DNA of 12,754 bases from H111-94 sp034436045 (GTDB lineage: Bacteria > Chloroflexota > Ktedonobacteria > Ktedonobacterales > Ktedonobacteraceae): the NCBI GenBank assembly GCA_034436045.1, contig DAOTVZ010000245.1:1-12754 (forward strand), read 5' to 3'. Below the pieces are notes generated by a model. It ran no database searches. It saw nothing but the letters and a program-made list of their open reading frames with translations, and was not told the DNA's origin. Below are positions 7,630 through 12,754 of the stretch, piece after piece. The position numbers and the translations under genes are program-made. Positions within the stretch are counted from its first letter, which is position 1; every line of letters starts with the position of its first letter.

Positions 7630-7661
7630 GGGTCTATTGTTCGCGCGCATCTTGTTGCAGG

Positions 7662-8507
7662 TTATCTGAACTGGCTCTCACGCTCCGCAATGACGAGGGT
7701 AATGGTATCGCCGTAGGCGACGCCTAGCGTGCGGGCAGCGTTGCCATTGCGGATCGCCACACCAATATAGCCGGAACTGTCGCCATAGATGAATGGGCGC
7801 GCCTCGTTGGCCTCGTCGGTAGCGGAGAAGAAGCGGCGACATTCGGTTAGCATGATACTGCGTGCCGGAATATGGAGTTGTACCGGCTGGCTGAACAGTT
7901 CAGGGACGAGCGTGAGCGGGATACCCGTGATGATGTTGCCGAAGTGATCAATGTGAACAACGCTGGATTCGATGCGATTCTCATGTCGTTCGATACCCAG
8001 AGGCAAACGAATGAGCGAGTCTGGCTCCAGGCGCTCACCGATGTCTTCCAGTGGCACGCCGCGCGCGAGGTGCGCACCAACCGGTGTGAAGATGTCGCGC
8101 CCATGAAAGGTCGAGCTAACCTGGGTGAGATGGTACGCCGGATTGGAGAGGTTCACAATGCTATGTACCGGTTGCTCGGCGTAGATGTAACTGAACAGGC
8201 CGTTGTCCGGTCCGACAAAATACCAATCACCGGCATAAAGCGCGATGGCGCGCCGTGTACTGCCGACGCCGGGATCAATGACGCAAACGAAGACCGTACC
8301 GGCGGGGAAATAGCGATAGACAGTCGAGAGAATCCAGGCCGCCGACGCTACCCGTTGTGGCGCAATCTCGTGCGTGATATCGACAAGCTGAGCCTGGGGA
8401 ACAATCCCCAGCGCGACTCCTTTCAGCACGCCCACGTCGCCGTCACCGGAGCCAAAGTCGGTCATGAAAGCGATAAGAGGATGGTGAGATGAAGAAGATA
8501 TTGGCAT
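7662..8507 (-). CDS. SAM hydroxide adenosyltransferase (DUF62 family)
   Basis: Members of this family cleave S-adenosyl-L-methionine to adenosine and methionine using an activated water; relatives are the SAM-dependent fluorinase and chlorinase. The protein has 281 aa from the chosen ATG, normal for the family. Motifs run in family order: MTDFGSGDG (15-23), VDITHEI, VIDPGVGSTRR with the presumed catalytic D78 and R85, FVGPDNGLFS, TFHGRDIF with H135, and HFGNIITG (188-195). The Asp-Arg-His set matches the catalytic triad described for archaeal members. The start is uncertain. The good GGAGGA ribosome site is 16 nt before this ATG, which is unusually far, and an in-frame ATG at 8636 would add 43 residues of no recognisable family sequence. 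The gene is divergent from the plus-strand pair. Confidence 0.93.
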   Translation of the reverse strand: MPISSSSHHPLIAFMTDFGSGDGDVGVLKGVALGIVPQAQLVDITHEIAPQRVASAAWILSTVYRYFPAGTVFVCVIDPGVGSTRRAIALYAGDWYFVGPDNGLFSYIYAEQPVHSIVNLSNPAYHLTQVSSTFHGRDIFTPVGAHLARGVPLEDIGERLEPDSLIRLPLGIERHENRIESSVVHIDHFGNIITGIPLTLVPELFSQPVQLHIPARSIMLTECRRFFSATDEANEARPFIYGDSSGYIGVAIRNGNAARTLGVAYGDTITLVIAERESQFR

Positions 8508-8555
8508 ACGTTTAGTTTGCTGTCCTCCTACTGGTTGGCGTAATTTTCTGTTTAC

Positions 8556-8564
8556 ATGATAGCA
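8556..8564 (-). promoter_or_regulatory. Candidate extended -10 for the SAM hydrolase gene
   Basis: The minus strand reads TGCTATCAT, an extended -10 with five of six consensus bases and no clear -35. It would give a leader of about 40 nt before the ATG at 8507. If used, it excludes the longer start at 8636. Confidence 0.35.
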
Positions 8565-8664
8565 TATTGGAAGAAGCGGGCGGGCCGCAGCGACGCCTTG
8601 TGCTTGCCTGGCCCGCTTATGCTGTCCAATGGTCATACTCTACTAGGAAAAGACGGAGGAGGTA

Positions 8665-8673
8665 TGCTATACT
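8665..8673 (+). promoter_or_regulatory. Candidate extended -10 for the receiver-like/nfi pair
   Basis: The plus strand reads TGCTATACT, an extended -10 with five of six consensus bases and no recognisable -35. Transcription would start near 8680, about 85 nt before the preferred ATG at 8766. The site lies in the divergent spacer with the SAM hydrolase gene. Confidence 0.35.
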
Positions 8674-8765
8674 AGCCACCATGCTGGCAAAGTATGCTTC
8701 CTGGTAGTTCCAAATAGCACATGTAATGCTGATGCTGTGTGTGTAACAAGCGGAGTGATGCGGCA

Positions 8766-10901
8766 ATGAATATTAGCACGGGTGGCCCTCATATTCTCCT
8801 GTTTGAGAGAGATCAACAATTAATAACACTCTTGATAAGCGAGTTTCAGTTGGCGGGATACGAGTGTCATGTGGCACGCACGGCGGTTGAGGTGTTCGAC
8901 GCGATTGCGCGCTATCCCATTCGTATGGTGCTGGTGGACCTGGCGCAGGCAGCGGCGACGCGGCGCGAGTTCTGGGTGGCACTGGATACTCAATGTCGTG
9001 GACGTGGGGTGCAGGTCATGACCTTTCAATGCACCAATATCGCCGGTTATGGCCCGCACGATCCCGATGATCGCACGTATGCGATGGCTGATATGCACGT
9101 CGATGGTATGCTCGGTCTGATGAATATGGTTGATGCCGTTCGCTCCCGTGTTCCTGTTATGACTGCATCGAATACTCTGCCGCGTATTTCCAGAACATCG
9201 CCCACCATGCCTTCGTACACACAGGCATCCACCGCTACTTCTGCTGCCTCATCCGGCAATCCGATGCCACGTCCCACTACTACGGCGGAGTCCCGTTCAG
9301 CGCGTGTTACTGCGTCCACCTATCCGCCGACTGCGCCGCTGTCTGCGCCGTCAGCACTTTCGCCTTCATTGTCACCGCAGCAGACAACTATACCCACTAC
9401 CGCGTCTGGGGCCGGTAGTGCGGGGGGGCAGAGTGGGCCGCCGACGGCGCGGACTGATAAAATTCGCGCGGTTCTCTACCCAACGCCGCGTTCTCGCGCG
9501 GGCCAGAGCAACCAGCTTGAAGGGGCGACGGGTGAGCAGATGCCCCCAGGTTCATCTGCCACCAGGATGCGGGTCAGAGAGCAGGTAGAGAGTAAGGAGC
9601 AGTCTGAACTGACCACAGAACCGGGACCATCCTCTAATCTTTCCATGTTGCAACAATTGGCGAGTGGACAAAATATCGGTGGTGAGTCGAGCCTGGCTCA
9701 GCTTTCCCGCATGGTGCAAGAGAGTCGTCCTGCTATCACAGGTGAGGATTACGACCCTGCGGCACGGCAGATAGGTGGGATGCCTTTTGATACCGCGTCT
9801 CTGGCGGCCTTCAGTGCAACGCCTACCACGTCAGCGCAGACCATCGTTCAGGCATCTCCCACGTCTCCCTCGTCCGTTCACGAGTCATTTTCTGCACAGC
9901 CCTTGCGTGCTTCACCCATCGAGGATCGGCCTCTTGAGCGTGTGGAGCGGAATACCAGCGCGTTGCCTTCTGCGTTGCCGCCGGTGGACGAAACGCATCC
10001 GGCTAACAGTTCGTATACCAACTATGGATATGAGCAATCATCAACATTGTCGGCGCAGAATACACATTCCCCGCTGGCATCTCTGAGTGCCGCAACCGGC
10101 GTTACGGGCACGACCGCTACACGAGAGACAGGTGTATCACCGCAGCACAGCGTCCAGCCGCAGGCAACGTCCCTCGCACAGACGGAGTCGCTAGCCCGTC
10201 CGAGTGTTGAGAAGAGACAGGATGAGCGCGCTGCTGATGAACAGAAGGTGGAACAGGTCGATGAGAGAGAATCTCCTGCGCCGGTACAACAACGGCAGGA
10301 GCGGGAACAACTGTCTCAGCGTGAGGAGTCGATGGCGGGGAGTGTCGAGGAGGTTCACCCGATACAGGAACAGTCGGCGGTAAATGCGCAACTGGCGGCA
10401 GTTTTGCAGGCAGCGCAGATCGCGCAGGAGAACCCTACGGATGTTACTGGCGAGCAGGCGCGCACGGCTCCCATGCCCAGCAACGCGACATTGCTCGATA
10501 TCGTGCAAAGTTTACCGCCAATGCCGCCACCGCCTCAGCAGCAGGTTTTGAGTGGTCGCGCGACGCGCTCTCTGAGCAAGGTTTTGCTAGAAGGGCACCT
10601 GGTACCGCAGAATCGTCTGGAGGTAGCGCAAAATATCCAGCGTATGCTGCGGGGGGTAGACTTGAATTATCAACTGGGGGAGATACTCTTAATGTTTAAA
10701 TTGCTGACGCCGGATCAGTTGCTGGCGGCCAGTCTAGTCAGTTATGGGTTGATTACCACGCAGCAAATCGCCTCTCTCGGTCGCATTCGCCAGGAATTAC
10801 ACGCGATGGGTCTGGAGTATGATCTGGAAACCCTACTGATACTCTTCAGGATTCTCACCCCGGAGCAGTTACGTGAAGTGCGCTCAAGCTGGCAAAGCTG
10901 A
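8766..10901 (+). CDS. Receiver-like protein with long disordered linker and C-terminal helical repeats
   Basis: I do not recognise a named family for the whole protein (711 aa). Residues 9-90 resemble a two-component receiver domain: HILLFERD, a helix ending GYECHVA, then MVLVDLA with a candidate phosphoacceptor D58. The acidic pair near the N-terminus is E14/D16, but I see no clear conserved Lys, so phosphorylation is doubtful. Residues about 130-590 are low-complexity, rich in Ser, Thr, Pro, Ala and Gln, with a charged, possibly coiled stretch at 482-523. Residues 603-705 form a compact C-terminal domain with three repeats of L-x-x-[VIL]-L-L-type helices. I chose the ATG at 8766 (GGAG 10 nt upstream); a GTG at 8739 is also in frame. 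No membrane segment or DNA-binding motif was seen. It may be a scaffold or output-less regulator. It sits 29 nt before nfi and may share its transcript. Confidence 0.8.
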   Translation: MNISTGGPHILLFERDQQLITLLISEFQLAGYECHVARTAVEVFDAIARYPIRMVLVDLAQAAATRREFWVALDTQCRGRGVQVMTFQCTNIAGYGPHDPDDRTYAMADMHVDGMLGLMNMVDAVRSRVPVMTASNTLPRISRTSPTMPSYTQASTATSAASSGNPMPRPTTTAESRSARVTASTYPPTAPLSAPSALSPSLSPQQTTIPTTASGAGSAGGQSGPPTARTDKIRAVLYPTPRSRAGQSNQLEGATGEQMPPGSSATRMRVREQVESKEQSELTTEPGPSSNLSMLQQLASGQNIGGESSLAQLSRMVQESRPAITGEDYDPAARQIGGMPFDTASLAAFSATPTTSAQTIVQASPTSPSSVHESFSAQPLRASPIEDRPLERVERNTSALPSALPPVDETHPANSSYTNYGYEQSSTLSAQNTHSPLASLSAATGVTGTTATRETGVSPQHSVQPQATSLAQTESLARPSVEKRQDERAADEQKVEQVDERESPAPVQQRQEREQLSQREESMAGSVEEVHPIQEQSAVNAQLAAVLQAAQIAQENPTDVTGEQARTAPMPSNATLLDIVQSLPPMPPPPQQQVLSGRATRSLSKVLLEGHLVPQNRLEVAQNIQRMLRGVDLNYQLGEILLMFKLLTPDQLLAASLVSYGLITTQQIASLGRIRQELHAMGLEYDLETLLILFRILTPEQLREVRSSWQS
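10572..10880 (+). other. Three-unit helical repeat domain at the C-terminus of the receiver-like protein
   Basis: Three related units are visible at residues 603-618, 637-652 and 687-702 (ATG-8766 numbering): LSKVLLEGHLVPQNRL, LGEILLMFKLLTPDQL and LETLLILFRILTPEQL. Units 2 and 3 also share flanks (DLNYQ and GLEYD). The pattern L-G-x-x-L-x-x-x-x-[LI]-[LI]-T-P-[DE]-Q-L recalls the N-terminal helical domains of type II secretion/type IV pilus ATPases (GspE_N/MshEN-like). That similarity is by eye only. Confidence 0.6.
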
Positions 10902-10930
10902 TAGCTATGAAAAGTTAGTGAGATACCATC

Positions 10931-11644
10931 ATGGTTCACTCCCCTCTTCATCAATGGAATTTGCAGCCGGACGAGGCCATCGCGTTGCAGAAAGAGCTGG
11001 CGGTGCGCGTCATCCGCGAGGATTGTCTGGGTGAAGTGCGTCATATAGCCGGCGTTGATATGGCGATTAATGAAACAAACGGTATGGCGCGCGCCGCTGT
11101 AGTGCTGCTGACCTACCCGGCCTTAGAACTGGTGGAGCAGCATATCTATGAAGAGCCAATTCGCATGCCGTATATTCCTGGCCTGCTCTCCTTCCGTGAA
11201 GCCCCCTGTGTGATCGGCGCGTTTGAGCGTCTGCACCAGCAGCCCGATCTGGTGATGGTGGATGGCATGGGCATCGCACATCCTCGCCGCCTCGGCATCG
11301 CTTCACATCTCGGCCTCTGGCTCGACCTGCCCACCATTGGCTGCGGCAAATCGATCCTGGTCGGTAAATATGATAAAGATGCGCTGGGCGAAGAGGTCGG
11401 AAGCTGGTTGCCTCTAGTCCATCATAATGAGGTAGTGGGTGCGGCAGTGCGCACGCGCGCGCGTGTGAATCCCATGATTATCTCGATTGGTCACAAGATC
11501 AGCCTGGAAACTAGCATCAGATACGTGCTGGCCTGTTGTCGCGGCTATCGTCTGCCGGAGCCAACGCGCCTGGCGGATAAGCTCTCCAAAAATAACGAGT
11601 GGCATGAGCAGGAAGAGCAGCAACAGCCGACGTTGTGGCAGTAG
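10931..11644 (+). CDS. nfi: Endonuclease V (deoxyinosine 3' endonuclease)
   Basis: Endonuclease V nicks DNA one nucleotide 3' of deoxyinosine and starts repair of deaminated adenine. The protein has 237 aa, the usual length. The active-site residues are all present: D43 in AGVDMAI, Y81 in the wedge motif YIPGLLSFRE with E90, D111 in MVDGMGIAHPRR with H117, and K140 in GCGKS (many members have GCAKS). The C-terminal tail (215-237) is Gln/Glu-rich and probably flexible. The ATG at 10931 has only a weak ribosome site. It lies 29 nt after the preceding gene, so the two may be cotranscribed and translation partly coupled. A strong hairpin ends the unit 8 nt downstream. Confidence 0.97.
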   Translation: MVHSPLHQWNLQPDEAIALQKELAVRVIREDCLGEVRHIAGVDMAINETNGMARAAVVLLTYPALELVEQHIYEEPIRMPYIPGLLSFREAPCVIGAFERLHQQPDLVMVDGMGIAHPRRLGIASHLGLWLDLPTIGCGKSILVGKYDKDALGEEVGSWLPLVHHNEVVGAAVRTRARVNPMIISIGHKISLETSIRYVLACCRGYRLPEPTRLADKLSKNNEWHEQEEQQQPTLWQ

Positions 11645-11652
11645 GATGTGAA

Positions 11653-11699
11653 ACAACGAACACCAGGGCGGCCCTCGTGGTCGCCCTGGTGTTCGTTGT
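11653..11699. terminator. Long perfect hairpin between convergent nfi and hydrolase genes
   Basis: The arms span 11653-11673 and 11679-11699: 21 pairs on the plus-strand RNA, of which 20 are Watson-Crick and one is G·U, closed by a 5-nt CTCGT loop. The plus-strand downstream side is T-rich (TGTTGTTTGTTGTATTA), as expected for a terminator of nfi. It may also stop the hydrolase gene from the other side. Its inner arms CAGGGCGGCC and GGTCGCCCTG are identical to the outer arms of the 3894-3947 hairpin. Confidence 0.85.
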
Positions 11700-11716
11700 G
11701 CCTGTTGTTTGTTGTA

Positions 11717-12487
11717 TTACGCTTTGGGTGTATGGGCCGAGATGAAGGCCAGGACGCGCTTCCAGGCATCCTCTGACTCGCTAGCGAACTCGGTGGCACG
11801 GCGGTCAAAGAAGCTGTGGGTGGCGTTGGGATAGATGATGATCTCATGTTCCACACCAGCTTTGTCCAGGTTCTCATCCAGTTGATGAACCTGCTCAACC
11901 GGAATGCCCTGGTCGTTGCCGCCGAAGAGGCCAAGCACAGGGCATTTCGTCTGCACGGATGCCTCTAGCACAGTGCCTTTGCCACTGCCCAGGTCACGCG
12001 CCAGACCGGCGTAGAAGCCGATGACGCCAGCAAGAGGAAAATTCTCGGTTGCGCTATACAGCGAGGTGCTGCCACCGAAGCAGAAGCCGACGGTGAAGGT
12101 GGCGCGCTGCGCACCGGCCCCTTCGCGCAGTTTGTTAATAGCCGCGCTAATGTCGGTCATTAGCGTGTTGTAGCGGATTTGCTGTACATGCGGCCAGAAC
12201 TCGAAGGAATCGTCGCGCGCGGTCAGCCCTGCTGTGCGCCCAAAGTAGTCGATAGCCATGGCGGTGATGCCCAGTTCCGCGAAGCGTAGCGCCAGATCTT
12301 TGTAGAACTGGTGCAGGCCGCGAACATCGGGGTAGATAAGCACCTGCGCGTTGCCAGGATTTTCCGGCGTCGCCAGGTAGGCCATGAACCGATTACCATC
12401 TGATGCGGTAAGTACCAGGTCTTCGCCATGCGCCTTGCCACCGGAAACGGGTGGCACCGGCGGACGCGCGTTATCGTCGTAACACAT
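11717..12487 (-). CDS. Dienelactone hydrolase family alpha/beta hydrolase
   Basis: This 256-aa protein belongs to the dienelactone hydrolase family of alpha/beta hydrolases, which use a Cys-His-Asp triad. C136 lies in the nucleophile elbow GFCFGG, D192 in FGGNDQGIP, and H224 in NATHSFFD. The early strand segment VLIYPDVRGL, followed by helical YKDLALRFAELG, is also typical. There is no signal peptide, so it should be cytoplasmic. The true substrate is unknown: family members act on dienelactones, but many are general esterases, and no aromatic-degradation genes lie nearby. The ATG has a strong AAGGAG ribosome site 6 nt upstream. It converges with nfi, with a shared hairpin between them. Confidence 0.94.
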   Translation of the reverse strand: MCYDDNARPPVPPVSGGKAHGEDLVLTASDGNRFMAYLATPENPGNAQVLIYPDVRGLHQFYKDLALRFAELGITAMAIDYFGRTAGLTARDDSFEFWPHVQQIRYNTLMTDISAAINKLREGAGAQRATFTVGFCFGGSTSLYSATENFPLAGVIGFYAGLARDLGSGKGTVLEASVQTKCPVLGLFGGNDQGIPVEQVHQLDENLDKAGVEHEIIIYPNATHSFFDRRATEFASESEDAWKRVLAFISAHTPKA

Positions 12488-12565
12488 AACGAACTCCTTT
12501 TTTCTGCAAGTGAAGTGGATAAAGGTTGAACCGGCACCCCTGAAAGGGCGTCACTCCAACTATAT

Positions 12566-12574
12566 ATCATAACA
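12566..12574 (-). promoter_or_regulatory. Candidate extended -10 for the hydrolase gene
   Basis: The minus strand reads TGTTATGAT, an extended -10 with five of six consensus bases and a poor -35. It implies a leader of about 70 nt. The remaining sequence to the window end (12575-12754) shows no supported gene. Confidence 0.35.
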
Positions 12575-12754
12575 CCTCAGACGAGAATCAGGTCACGCCT
12601 GGCGAAGCAGGATTCGACCCGCCATGCCAATCCGATAATAGTGTTTATAATGCTTCTATCAAAGGAAGCTGTGCTGTATCTACTTCATTTGAAGATAGAT
12701 AATAGTTGTCATCTAGCAGGTCTTCTAATCTATCAGGCCATATGGCCTTCGCCT

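Larger units (their letters stand above)
7133..7661. other. 529-bp non-coding region upstream of prkA
   Basis: No convincing gene lies here. The longest open frame (about 100 codons, plus strand 7305-7607) lacks a ribosome site and any family resemblance. The region lies upstream of prkA and beyond the 3' end of the SAM hydrolase gene, which is read in the same direction. It contains a good minus-strand promoter candidate at its far end (7601-7629), a nested dyad near prkA (7172-7214), and short inverted repeats such as CCAAC-6-GTTGG at 7408-7423. If the far promoter is used, the prkA leader would be about 460 nt, long enough for regulatory RNA structure. No known riboswitch class was recognised. 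Confidence 0.6.

Noticed and set aside
8574..8618. GC-rich inverted repeat as a possible terminator
   Set aside because: It lies in a divergent spacer where no transcript should end, has no T-tract, and its arms are short; its role is undecided.
12671..12754. Open frame starting with GTG and running off the window end
   Set aside because: The AAAGGAAG upstream is only 2 nt from the GTG, the frame is just 28 codons, and no family is recognisable.

Overview
The window looks like a chromosomal segment from a spore-forming or otherwise stress-hardened bacterium of moderately high GC. My best guess is a filamentous Chloroflexota (Ktedonobacteria-like), based on the PrkA-YhbH-SpoVR module, the richness in inteins and the family mix. 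This is an inference from gene content, not a measured phylogeny. No phage, transposon, CRISPR, rRNA or tRNA signal was seen. The only mobile elements are two inteins.

Left two-thirds (1-7132, all on the minus strand): a complete three-gene operon transcribed right to left. It runs prkA (AAA+/serine-kinase-type protein), then yhbH (DUF444, von Willebrand A-type domain), then spoVR. These three families travel together across bacteria and are linked to sporulation, stationary phase and starvation (YeaG, YeaH and YcgB in enterobacteria). Here prkA and spoVR are each interrupted in frame by a large intein with a LAGLIDADG homing-endonuclease domain: 420 aa in PrkA and 409 aa in SpoVR. The SpoVR intein also carries a LacI-type helix-turn-helix between its splicing and endonuclease parts. 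A strong hairpin lies between prkA and yhbH. A 529-bp non-coding region upstream of prkA holds a good promoter candidate and a nested dyad.

Right third (7662-12487): a SAM hydroxide adenosyltransferase (DUF62) gene on the minus strand is divergent from a plus-strand pair. The first of the pair is a 711-aa protein with a degenerate receiver-like head, a very long disordered Ser/Thr/Pro/Gln-rich linker and a C-terminal domain of three helical repeats. The second is endonuclease V (nfi). A perfect long hairpin separates nfi from a convergent dienelactone-hydrolase-family gene. This hairpin has the same two 10-nt arms as the prkA-yhbH hairpin, so the two belong to one recurrent family.

How it fits together: PrkA, YhbH and SpoVR probably act as one stress or dormancy module, and two of its three members must undergo protein splicing before they can work. 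The right-hand genes look like housekeeping or repair functions plus one uncharacterised regulatory or scaffold protein, with no evident tie to the operon.
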